From Neoceratodus forsteri (lineage: Eukaryota; Chordata; Ceratodontiformes; Ceratodontidae): 64,000 bases of DNA. Location of the stretch: positions 610,643,501-610,707,500 of the forward strand of contig CM057456.1 of NCBI GenBank assembly GCA_016271365.2. Direction: 5' to 3'. Of this stretch, positions 1 through 9,480 are shown one piece after another. Position numbers and translations under genes: made by a program. The first letter of the stretch is position 1; each line of letters opens with the position of its first letter. A model generated the notes under the pieces. It worked only from the letters and a program-made list of their open reading frames with translations. It had not been told where the DNA came from and ran no database searches.

Positions 1-638
1 TCTCCCTCTGGCCGCCATCCATCTGCGCCCATCTTCCAATTGTGCCACCACCGTGCTACCTCCACGGCTTACCCCTGTGGCGGAAAGGCCCCAACTCCCC
101 ACCAGGAATGGATCCAGTACGGGTGGTGCCCTCGGAGACGGGGCATTAAGTAGACGGCCATCAAGCCACATGACTATGGCTGCCATTTCCTTTTCCTTGA
201 CGGCGGAGCGTGCATTGCTGATAATGGGCATGCTATGCGTGTGTCCACACATAGTGTGCCCACCGGCTGCTCTGCCTCCATGTCCGACTGTATTGGCCTG
301 GCATGCCAACACCTAGCCTCCGCTAGGTGTCAGGCAAATGTCGGCCACTGTTCCCTACCCTTCCGGGGAGAGGAGAGCAGTCCTCTGGACGCTCGATCCT
401 CTCCCATTCTGACTTGCCCCCGATGACCCACTTGCACCACGAACGTGGATCGCTGGCGTGGCAGGAGGTAAGATATTGCTGCCGCAGCCCTCATCGCTAC
501 CGTGCCGGCCCTTCTTTAGCGAACCTTTGATTAAAAACTTATTGCTTCAACTTGTTACTCCTGACTCTTTCGGTTTTGCTCCATAAAATGATGATGACCA
601 CGGAATGGCAGAAACTTGGCTTCAAATTCTGTGTCAGG
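1..638. other. Unassigned left flank, no gene recognised
   Basis: I could not assign this stretch to any of the element families seen elsewhere in the window. It is GC-rich in its first 500 bases and holds only short open frames without recognisable domains. Positions 530-600 contain an ATTAAA-like hexamer followed by a T-rich, CT-rich segment, which superficially resembles the R/U5 part of an LTR, but no TG...CA boundaries or primer-binding site could be placed. It ends where the TTGA-repeat tail of the next LINE begins. It may be genuine single-copy DNA or an old unclassified repeat. Confidence 0.4.
309..330. repeat. Perfect 9-bp hairpin
   Basis: ACACCTAGC at 309-317 is followed by a CTCC loop and the exact reverse complement GCTAGGTGT at 322-330. 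It is visible directly in the sequence. No function can be assigned. Confidence 0.7.
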
Positions 639-654
639 TCAATCAATCAATCAA
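639..654 (-). repeat. TTGA-repeat 3' tail of LINE-1
   Basis: Four tandem TCAA units on the + strand are TTGA units on the element strand. They lie immediately downstream of an AAATAAAGA motif and mark the 3' end of the LINE. The same tail type ends the L2 copy at 28259. Confidence 0.8.
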
Positions 655-1277
655 AATCTTTATTTATCCAGGCGGACACCATTGAGCAAGCTCATTTGCA
701 AGGTGGACCTGCATCTCACAAGTCAAAATGATACAAAGGATCATACATCAATAAAAAAAGGAAAAAAAAAAAAAAAAAGAGATAATACAATGTAATACAT
801 AGGAAGAACACCAGTGAAATGAGCGAGGAGCGCATACATACTAAACAAAACCACACATAGTTACATGCAGTAAGGAATACGTTTGGGTAAAAAAGAGGGA
901 GAAACCAGACAAAGACGCAAATAAATGGTGAATGCAGCCCTATAATCCAGGAGGATCTGTATAAATAACTAGTTATAAGCATAGCAGGTTAGGAGAGTGG
1001 ACAGGGGAGTGGAGAACAGGTGGAGTCTAGAGTACAGGAGTACTTGGGGTTGCGCTCGGCAAAGATGCTCACCCTCCAACGGTTTACGGCTTTACCGCGA
1101 CTCTGCTGAATTTGGATCCGGCTTAGTGGACTCTGGCGTCTGCTTCAGGGGTGCCGCCGCCCGGTAAACGTGCATAGTACGGCGTTTGGGTAAGGAGCCC
1201 TGGCGGGTTGTGGAGCTGTAAATCATAGACGGTTGAAGCAATGACAGACCTCTTTGATTAGTTTTGCATATAAAGTT

Positions 1278-3532
1278 TTAAATGATGAGACACTTACTGG
1301 GGTTTTTACTTTCAGTAATTTTTGTATTTCGTCCCAGAGGGTTGGCAGTGAGGCGCATGGCGCTCTCCCAATGTGCGTCTGCAGCCCTGGGTATCTTTAG
1401 GGAAATTAGTGAGCAGCTCCTTAAGGCGTAGGTTCGAAGATCGCTTAGCTGTAAGAGGTCGGAGATATAGTGTGGTAGTTTTGAGGTAATAACGTTTAAG
1501 GTCCAAACTGCGGCGTTTCTTTTTCTTCTGTATTGCAGAGAGGTCCACCCCACAGCAGTGTATGGAGAGCAGTGGTGGGTAGAGGAGGGGAGGCCGGTAA
1601 TGAAGCGCAATGCTCTGTGGTATAAGACGTCCAGTTTGTCCAGGAGAGAGGTATTGCAGTGGCTGTAAATGAAGTCGGTGTAGTCCAGCAAGGGGATGAA
1701 GGTGGTCTGGACGAGCTGTTTTTTTTGCTACAGGTGTCAGTAGACGGTTTATTCTGTAGAAGAGCCCCAGCCTCTGCTTTAGCTTTTTTACCATGTCCTC
1801 CAGGTGTTCCCCAAAGGAAAGTTTGTAGTCTAGCCAAATTTCCAAATATTTGAATTTAGGGACATACTCCAGTTTTTCCCCAGTAAGGTGGTGATAGGGG
1901 TAGGTGCCAATGGACAGGTAAGGCTGAGTGTTGGGGGAGGATCATTGCCTTGGCTTTTTAGCGTTCAGAAGTAGCTTTTTCCCAGTAGCTGGTATTGGAG
2001 GTGTCAAAGTCTTGTTGCAGGTCTATCGGGCAGTTTCTGCGGTTGACCGACTTAGGTATAGAACTGTGTCGTCCGCGAACAGGTGGATACTAGCTTTTTT
2101 ATGCCTAGGTCTATGCTGTTGATGTATATGGTGAAGAGTATTGGACCCAGGATAGAGCCTTGGGGGACACCTCTTACTAACGGTTTAGAGAGTGATAGCT
2201 CCCCATCTGCTTTAACCTGCTGGAGCCTGTCCGTGAGATAGTCCTGGAACCATCCAAGAGAAGTAGAGTCAAGACCTAGGGCTTTTAAAGAGGATAAGAG
2301 TAGGGAGTGATCTACGGTGTCGAAGGCCTTGCTTAGGTCAAGGAACACAGCACAAACAAATTTTTTGTTATCAAGGTCGTTTTGCCAATCATTTGTTACC
2401 TTGGCCAGCGCTGTAACTGTACTGTGTTTTGACCGAAAGCCTGACTGTAACTGATTTAGGAAGTTTGAGTTTTCCAGCAAAGCTCGTCGCTGTGCATTCA
2501 CTATTTTTTCTAACAGTTTAGATAGTATAGGGAGTAATGAAATTGGTCTGTAATTGTTTAATCACAGGGATCCCCAGATTTAAATAACGGGATAATGTGT
2601 GCAGTTTTCCATACGATAGGTAGAGACCTCTGGGATAGTGATAAGTTGAACAAATGCGTAATGGGCACTGCTAATACATACCAGGCCACCTTTAAGAAGT
2701 AGGGGTCTAGTGAGTCCGCCCCTGCGCTTTTCTTGGTATCCAAGTGAAGGAGTAACTCTTCGACTTCTTTCAGAGAAGCAGGTGAGAAGGAGAAGGTAGC
2801 ATTTGTTAAATTTGGTTCAGGTGGTGGTGCAGGCATCTGAGAGCGCAGGTTGCAGGCAGGAGAGTTATCGAAGGCTAGTCCGGCTGAGGCCAAGTGGTTG
2901 TTAAATGCTTGCAAAATTTCCTTTTTGTTGCTAAGAAGGACATTGTTGAAGGAGATTTTAGAGGGGAGTGTGCTTCCTGACGTATGACCAGAGAGGTCTT
3001 TTATTGTTGACCAGAATTTGGTTGGGCAAGTTGAAGCGGCATCTAGCTCAGTACGGTAGTAGTTGGACTTGGCCTCCCTGGTCAACTTTGTGCAAGAGTT
3101 TCTGGCAGCTCTGAAAAGACACCAGTCTTTGTCAAGCTGAGATTTACGAGCGGTTTTCCACAGCTTGTCCCTTTTTAGCAATGCAGCTTTAAGTTGTGGG
3201 GTAAACCAGTAATGGGTTCTAGGCTTTAAACTAGTTTTGACCAGTGGAGCATGGGTGTTGAGGGCCTGTGTTAATATTTCTTGGAATATGGTGTATGCAT
3301 TGTTCACTTGTTTGGCGAGGTAGAAACTCTGCCAGAGTGAGGAGTCCTTAAGGTCATTGGCATAGGTATGTGGGTCGAAGTTTCGCTTTGATCTCTTGGT
3401 GGAGAATTTCGAAGTAGTTTTGGGCATGCGATTCGTTCTCACTCCAGCAATAAAACAGTGGTCACTGACGTCGGCATGGAAGATACCAGCATGTGAGTAG
3501 AGGTGAGGTTTGTTTACTAGTAGGACAACCAT
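1278..3532 (-). pseudogene. LINE-1 reverse transcriptase and C-terminal domain, frameshifted
   Basis: Frame 2558-3532 carries the pre-RT linker and the start of the RT (residue run PLFKSGDPCD). Frame 2052-2501 carries fingers and palm with DLSKAFDTVDH and the GVPQGSILGP motif. The catalytic FADD box is readable at 2068-2079 (element strand, context HLFADDTVLY) but lies in a different frame from GVPQGS, so at least one frameshift separates them. Overlapping frames at 1278-1845 hold the C-terminal segment (context LSFGEHLEDMVKKLK). The RT would copy element RNA by target-primed reverse transcription at a nicked chromosomal site. With several frame breaks the copy cannot make a complete enzyme. 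Confidence 0.85.
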
Positions 3533-3578
3533 CAGGGTACTATTAGCTGGGTTTTTCTTATTAATGCGTGTTAGTTCT

Positions 3579-3980
3579 TTAAGCTGTGAGAGTCCATGGG
3601 AGTCGCAGAGGGATTTGAGAAGTAGTGAGGCTGGTTAACCAGTCGTAATTAAGGTCTCCCAATATTATAGTTTCTAGGTTGCAGGAGTCCAGCATGGAAG
3701 ATAGATGAGTCAGGAGCTGGGGTCCAGCTGAGGGTGGCCTGTAGCAGCCAATGATTCGAATGGCTAACGCAGGGGTAATTTCAGTTTTTAGGGATAAGCA
3801 TTCATAAGCGCCAGCGTATGAGGAGGAATCGAGTATAGAGACTGAGAATTTGTCCTTGATATAGATGATGACTCCGACGCCCCTGGTTTGTCTGTCTGTT
3901 CTGAATAGTAGGCAGTTAGGTATTACAGTCTCCATATCAAGTGTGGCTGGCCGTAGCCATGACTCTGATATAACAAACAC
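3579..3980 (-). pseudogene. LINE-1 AP-like endonuclease fragment
   Basis: The 133-residue frame shows endonuclease signatures in order: ISESWL near the N-terminus, RGVGVIIYI in the middle, GCYRPPS, then LGDLNYDW close to the C-terminus. These match the E, Y-R-P and D-x-N catalytic or structural motifs of CR1/L2-clade endonucleases. The first EN strand (context FMHVNACSLL) sits in the adjacent frame 3982-4242, so a frameshift near 3980 splits the domain. The enzyme would nick target DNA to prime reverse transcription. Confidence 0.8.
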
Positions 3981-3981
3981 A

Positions 3982-4242
3982 TCAGGATCGATGTGGTTGA
4001 TCCAAGCCTGGATGGAGGAGATTTTTTTTTAGAAGGCTGCATGCATTAACATGCATGAAGCTAATTCCTTTTATTTTGGAGAATTCTGCAGGTGAAGTTA
4101 TGTCGATCATAGGTCCAGGATTGAGCTCTGCATTGCCTGAGCATAATAATAGCAGAAGCACAAGTTTTCTTAGGATCGCAAGGGAAGACTTGAAATTTTT
4201 TGACATTTTCCGGATAGATGTAGTATCCAGGTAGGTTTGCAT
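3982..4242 (-). pseudogene. LINE-1 ORF2 N-terminus with hydrophobic stretch and 2A-like motif
   Basis: The frame starts at an ATG at 4242 and encodes 86 residues. Residues 27-34 form a leucine-rich hydrophobic run. Residues 36-44 (DNA 4111-4137) read GNAELNPGP, close to the ribosome-skipping 2A consensus D-V/I-E-x-N-P-G-P, with N for the first D and A for V/I. Residues 61-73 begin the endonuclease. 2A-like peptides preceded by a hydrophobic signal-like segment are known in some animal non-LTR retrotransposons, where they can separate or re-target the upstream peptide. Here the essential NPGP is intact. Activity with the two substitutions is unknown. Confidence 0.75.
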
Positions 4243-4359
4243 GGGTATACTATTGGTCTTATGTCAGGTGCAGCCAGAGAAAGTCGTCCATGGACCAGTA
4301 TGACACACATGTCTATTGGCTGGGTAAAAGGCAGACATTGAGAACTGCGATGCTGCCAT

Positions 4360-6420
4360 CCTCCATTGAAGAGCAGAAGGCCCGACTCCTCTTAGGCAGG
4401 CAAGTGGGTCACAAATAAGTTTTGGCTGCAGCTAGGTTGGCAGTGCAACTTGTGGTCCTTGAAGAGGAAGCAGTAGCTGTGTGGGGGATTTGTCACTCTT
4501 CGTGGTACTCCACCTAAGGACCAGTGTCAGAGGGTCTTTCTCAGATGAGTTCTGAGAGATGTGCGTGGCCCTGCTGACCTTTGGGTAGAGCCCTTTGCAT
4601 CACAAAAAACACAAGGAATACTGCTTTCTCAGACTGTGGGACCAAGAACTATCTCACTCTTGCCACTTCTTTGACTCACCCGACCGCTCAACCTTGGTCG
4701 AGCTTCCTGCGGTTGAGCTTCCTGTGGTAAACCCACCAGACCTTTCAATCTCGACTTCAGTTGACCAGCTGGTCAATATTTTTCTTGAGCCAGTCAGCCA
4801 GCTGTCAGAGGAGGTCGATGAGGAATCATTGATTTCCCAGATCCCGTTGCTCGCTGCCCTTACCCAAGAGGATGAGGATAGGTCAGTACACCCAGCCGAA
4901 CTACCTCGGCGCTGCCTCCATCACCATTCTTGCCTCCAAGGCCTTTACAGTGCTTGTTACCTAAGCGTTAGTGATCTCTGAACCCCTGGAAGACAATCCT
5001 GGTTACGAGTCCTCGAGCCGACAGTCACAGTCGAGGTGCCATTTGTGCTTTTGATCCAGCTCGATCGGGAGACATCGCTCTCAACAATCCTTGACCTTCT
5101 CTTCCTCTGGTGAGAGAGGCATTGATTCCGTATGTGCTGACACTGGGAGGAACTCCATTGGCAGCAATGGGAGAAGCAGGACTTTGCCCCCAGGCCGACA
5201 ATCCCTTGGCCTACTTCGGCTTTTTCCATTCCTGTCCACCAGGCTCAGCCGATCATAGTGTCTGCTTCTCCTCCATTTTGAATGGGGCCCCTTCCACTGC
5301 AGCTGTGATTTGGGGCACCCACGAAAACATCCTGCCCTGCTGCCAGCCTGCCAGGATGCCTGTCAGTGGAAGAGGTCCAGGGTGGTATTTGAGGAATCAT
5401 CAGACTCGGAAAAGGCTAAGTCCTTGATGGCCTGGACTAAGATTCAACAGTTTGACCATAACTTATTTCTACGGTCCGCTGTGTCGGGCTTAATTTTGTA
5501 TTGGGCATTGCTCTAACTAATGTCAGAGTCCATGCAGATTCCCTTGGAGCCAGTGCAGAAGCTTGCTTAATTCCCATTCACTGACATCCTTGAGTGGGAC
5601 AAGTTCCCAGGGGTCGGCACCCTAGTACTTTTCTTCCCCACCCAGATGATCTGCAAGTATGTGGTCCAAACGGGCATCCTTTTGGGTTTCTTGGACCACC
5701 CTTCAGCTGAGGGTTTGCTCTCAGACTCTGCATTTCACAAATCCAAGGGCCAAGGAGATGTGGACAAGCCACCTGACAACGAGTCCAAGAAGTTGGACTG
5801 TGCAACCAAAAAGGTTTATGTGGCTGCCTCTCTTGGTCTTTGACAGGCCAGCTGTTCTGTTATGATGGCTAAGATTTGTCATTCACTTTTTTTTGGATAG
5901 TTGAGCTCCTCATCTCTCAGCTTCGTACCGAGAACAGCAGGCTGTCCATTCACTTCGAGACCAAGGTACAGTGCTGCGTAAACACCAGCTAGAGACAGAC
6001 TTGGACATGGGCAATTGCTGTGCCTGTGCCATGGCTATGGCCGTCACCATGCTACACAGGGTCTGGCTGAGGCTGTCAACCTTTCCAGCAGACACCCAGC
6101 ACAAGCTGGCCAGTGTTCTCTTCCTGGGAACCGACCTGTTTGGCCCTGGGGTGGAGGCACATCTCACCCTCATTGAAAAGTCCAGTGCCACCCTGGATTT
6201 TGTGGCTTTGTCCCAGAAGGACCCGAAATCTTCCAAGCCCCAGAAGAAGGGTTTTCATTTTCGGGCCTGTCAGCCACAGCAGACACCCAAAAAGAGGCAG
6301 TTTCAGCGCTGGCATGCGAAATGCAAGTTTGGAAGCCAGGGGCAGAAGGAGGGGGCAGTGGAGGTGCCTCTGGGTCCCCGTCTGTCAGAGCCCCCTCCAA
6401 GACTGCTGAGGGATGGGTTG
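4360..6420 (+). pseudogene. DIRS-A gag remnant
   Basis: This is a degraded gag in several frames. Clear anchors are PPDNESKKLD followed by VYVAASLGL at about 5760-5840, which align with PPDKKSKKL and VYAAASLGLRQA in copy H. ADTQHKLASVLFLGTDLFGPG follows at about 6080-6150. The C-terminal part is rich in K, Q and P, as in the other gags. The zinc-motif N-terminus found in the other copies is not recognisable. The first roughly 250 bases are assigned only by weak similarity to the acidic segment of H and I. Gag would package element RNA. Confidence 0.65.
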
Positions 6421-6809
6421 CGGGTTGCCAGTTCCCTTCCCTTTCAGTCCCTGTCCCAGCTCCTGGTCGAGTTCAGTTATGCCACTTCCTGCAGTGGTCC
6501 ACTTTTACTTTGGACAAGTGGGTCCTAGAAGTGGTTGGCAAGGGGTTGCCTCTGGACTTCAAGGTTCTGCTACTTTACCGACTCTGAGCTCCTCAGGAGT
6601 CCAGGGTGCTGGAGGATACATTTTCCACACTAAGAACTGGCATAGCTCGGCTCCTAGAGCATGGTGCAGTAGAACATATCCCAGACACACTGGCCACTCA
6701 GGGATGCTGTATGTGTGTGTCCAGGTACTTCCTGGTTCAGAAACAGATGGGGGGCTGTCACCCCATACTGAATTTATACCATTTGAACAAGTTTATACGA
6801 GAGTGCAAG
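6420..6809 (+). pseudogene. DIRS-A reverse transcriptase, 5' part
   Basis: The frame with SRYFLVQKQMGG and LYHLNKFI (about 6720-6800) matches the RT entry segment SRYFLVPKRTGGWR and LHDLNKFLR of copies H and J. It stops at GAGTGCAAG, where DIRS-B begins. The matching downstream codons reappear on the far side of DIRS-C, at 18829. Confidence 0.75.
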
Positions 6810-7002
6810 ATCTTACTTCGAGGGGGCTCTTGCAGTAGGTACTAACAGGTAGGACTAAGCCGCCAGGCAGTAGAACCACACAGAAAACTTTTAGCTAGCA
6901 GAGTCTGGTGGGGTACTGCCCCCGACGTCATGTGACTGACGTCAGCGTGCCGCTATATAGGGAGCGGTCCCCACGCCCGCCCTCCAGTTCTTTTCTGCCA
7001 TC
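6810..7002 (+). repeat. DIRS-B left ITR
   Basis: The 193-base segment is matched in inverted orientation by 12955-13164. Shared landmarks are the ACTAAGCCGCC block, the AAAACTTTTAGCT block, the TATA-containing block and GCCCGCCCTCCAGTTCT. The outermost bases (ATCTTACTTCGAGG) recur complemented in the ICR at about 12765-12783. Confidence 0.85.
6923..6960 (+). promoter_or_regulatory. DIRS-B promoter: two CRE-like sites upstream of a TATA box
   Basis: A perfect TGACGTCA palindrome lies at 6937-6944, and a GACGTCA half-copy at 6924-6930. TATATAG follows at 6954-6960, ten bases downstream of the perfect site. TGACGTCA is the consensus CREB/ATF element. DIRS elements are transcribed from their ITRs, so this is the likely sense promoter. 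The inverted copy in the right ITR keeps the TATA block (minus strand, about 12995-13003), but its CRE has decayed to TGACATCG. Promoter activity is inferred from motifs only. Confidence 0.6.
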
Positions 7003-7121
7003 AACCTGCGCACGTCGGACCTCGTGGAGAACGTTGCTTCTGTCGACGCCATCTCGGATGAGTACCTCTCACTTAAATTTTTTGAATTTAACCTTAAATA
7101 TTGCATTTTTTCTCGTAAAGA

Positions 7122-9480
7122 ATGTTAGTATATAGTTCATGCATGTCGTGTCTGATATCATCCGAATCGCATAAAAATAAGTGCGACTCCTGCGGGACTC
7201 GGCTCCCCCTCAAGGATGGCCATTCCCTCTGCCTTTTCTGTCTGGGCCCAGATCACAAGCCCAAGGAGTGTGAGATTTGCCAGGGGTTTAACCAGACCAC
7301 ACGAAAACGCTGTCGGCAGTCTCTGGAAGCCCACCTTCTAAAGCAAAAAATGGCTTCCATGGAGAAAGAGCTGAAGAACTCAGGAGCTCTTCTTTGTCCC
7401 CAGAAGGCCATCGCAAGAAGGAGAAGAAGGACAAGAAGAGACATTGGGACCAGAAAGAGTCCACTTCCAAGCCGCGGGCTCCATCGGGCACCGCAGCCCA
7501 GGAGGTCATTTCCCCTCCGGGGAAGAAGCCTTCATCCATGGCTGCCTCTGTGGCTATGAAGCAGCCAGCGGCCCCCCATCGGGCTCAGACTCTGGCCCGA
7601 TGGGAGCCTCCATGGGAAAGGAGGCGCCCGCTCCCACCAAGCCTCTCAAGATTGGGAGGCCTAGTGGCAACAGTGGGACCGGTAAATTGAGCGCCGGCCC
7701 CTCCTGCGCTTGCACGGACCTGGCTGGTAAGACGCCGGTCGGCTCCTCCGACAGCTACACAACGTTGGCCCCTCCGTCAGGCCCCAACAACAGGCCTGTC
7801 ATTGAGAAGTAGGATCAACTGATGTCTGAACCACAGCTGACACTGCAGTCTCTTCTGGTTTCTCTCCCTCCACCAGTAGAGATGGTCCCTCCGGCCTCCC
7901 CGATACTAAGAGACACAGAGAAGGGAGAAAGCCCGCCGTCCAGGCCTATTCCACCCCCGATGCCGGAGCTACCTACTCCTGAGGCACTACCAGACCTGAC
8001 GAAGGCCGCGCCGGTACCTCAAGGCCAGGCAGCCCCTCAAGGGCCGCCGGCCAGCCCAGCGCCAACCCCGTCGGGACCTTCAGGGCATCCGCCCCCTCCC
8101 CCGGAACCTCTGTTGGGGCCTTCTGCTCCCCCATCAGGGCCTGTTCCGCAGCCTGTGGCCCTGCCATCTGGCCCGACACCTGAGCCATCTGCTTCTCTGT
8201 GGGCTGACTCTGGGCCTTTCGGGCAACCCTCCAGGTTACCTGATGCTGGGCTATCCAGCGCTGCAATATCCAACGCTGGAGTACCCTTTGCCAGGGTATC
8301 CATCGCCAGGATTTAACTACCCCTACTATACGGGATACCAGGGATTTGCACACCCCAGCCCATCACCTCCGCCTCCACCTCCCCCACCTCAGCCTCAGGT
8401 GGACATTCAGGCAATGCTGCAATCTTGGTGGAATGAGGTAAAATTGCAGCTCACGTTGGAGCTTGAGAAGAGGCAGCCTCCGTTAGCCCTGTCACTGACT
8501 CCTAGGCCTCCGTTGCCTAAAGAAATCACGCCGTTGGGCCTCCAGCCTTCGATGTTGGGTAGGACGGTGGAACATTTCCTGCCTACACCGCTTCCCACCG
8601 AATTCACGTGACCTTGGGACCTTTTCAGGCTGGTAGACATTCCACTGCTGAGACTTAGCTCACCCGACGAGAGCCTGACGTCGGGTTCAGAAAGCGACTC
8701 TGCTCACTCCGGTGCAGAATGTGAGTCACCCACACCAGAGGATCCGAAGCCCAAGGAGTCCAAGTCTCCGCCGGAGGATCCTTCCTTTATGGAACTCCTC
8801 AGAAAGATCCAAACAGCATATAACTGGAACACCGAGGCCCAGGATCCCCAATGCCAGATGCTGGCAGAGCATCTAGAATGTTCTGATCTGTCACCTGCCC
8901 TCATCCCACCCTGGATGGGACCACATGAGGACCTGGCTACCACAGTTTGGAAGCAGCCTACCTCACTGGCACCTGTGGCCAGAAAGGCAGACACAATATA
9001 TCAGACACCCGAGGGCAAGGACCACCTGAGCGTTCACCCCAAGGCCAACTCATTGGTCATTAGTGCTGCCCATGATAGGTCAGCCAAACCAAAACACCTT
9101 AGTACCTCTCCACCAGACAAGGAATCTAAGGTCACTGACCAGTTTGGAAAGAAGATTTATTCATCTTCCACTTTGGCTATCAGAGCCCTGAATTACGTGG
9201 CTCATATGGTAGTCTACCAAAAATCCATTTTGGGATAACTGGAGTCTAAGATCGACTCTCTCCAAGATTCCCAGTTGAAAAAGGAAATGGTGAGTATGGT
9301 CAGGTCAGCTAACAGACGCACTATGAGGGCCACCTATGATGCCGTGGACGCATTAGCTAGGGACACAGCCACGGCAATTAGTCTGTGGAGGCATGCATGG
9401 CTCAGGATTTCAGGTCTGGCACCAAAGGTCCAGACAGCCATTCAAGATGCACCTTTCTGAGGTACAGTCTTGTTTGGAGG
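7122..9480 (+). pseudogene. DIRS-B gag-like ORF, proline-rich, frameshifted
   Basis: The frame opens at 7122 and soon shows a cysteine/histidine motif, CDSCG through HSLCLFCLGPDH to CEIC (residues about 21-53). This matches the spacing of the N-terminal zinc motif in families 1 and 2. Basic tracts follow at about 7410-7440, then a long proline-rich region spread over frames 7444-7812, 7822-8316 and 8243-8611. The C-terminal part (8789-9238) contains SPPDKESK and a KKIY...LAIRALNYVAHM segment, the counterpart of the PPDK core in the other gags. A stop at 9238 and a further frame at 9275-9460 precede the RT. Several frameshifts make this copy non-functional. Confidence 0.75.
8251..8311 (+). repeat. 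Four 15-bp tandem units in DIRS-B gag
   Basis: Four degenerate 15-base units encode a YP-x-L/P-x pentapeptide repeat in the frame starting at 8243 (YPALQ, YPTLE, YPLPG, YPSPG). They lie just upstream of a run of eight prolines. The repeat is visible directly. It is not seen in the other DIRS copies in this window. Confidence 0.75.

Larger units (their letters stand above)
639..4255 (-). mobile_element. LINE-1 of this window: near full-length CR1/L2-type non-LTR retrotransposon
   Basis: Read on the minus strand, this unit has a 2A-like leader, an apurinic-type endonuclease (EN), a reverse transcriptase (RT) and a C-terminal domain. A long A/T-rich 3' UTR follows, ending in AAATAAAGA and a TTGA-repeat tail. 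That domain order and tail are typical of CR1/L2-group LINEs. The coding region is broken into several frames, so the copy is dead. The 5' boundary near 4255 is approximate; it lies just upstream of the leader methionine at 4242. The flank beyond it is the degraded gag of DIRS-A. Exact clade placement (L2, Crack or Daphne-like) needs a phylogeny. Confidence 0.85.

Noticed and set aside
53..530. Three short plus-strand open frames in the left flank as possible host exons
   Set aside because: They overlap in different frames, show no recognised domain, and lack paired splice signals beyond chance GTAAG matches (for example near 468).
716..982. Hydrophobic minus-strand ORF resembling a membrane protein
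   Set aside because: It lies in the 3' UTR of LINE-1 and its F/L-rich run comes from a poly-T tract; no support as a gene.
8037..8303. Glycine-rich minus-strand ORF
   Set aside because: It is the antisense shadow of the proline-rich gag of DIRS-B.
7394..8316. Host proline-rich gene in DIRS-B
   Set aside because: It lies between the B left ITR and RT, with the zinc motif before it and the PPDK core after it, so it is part of gag.
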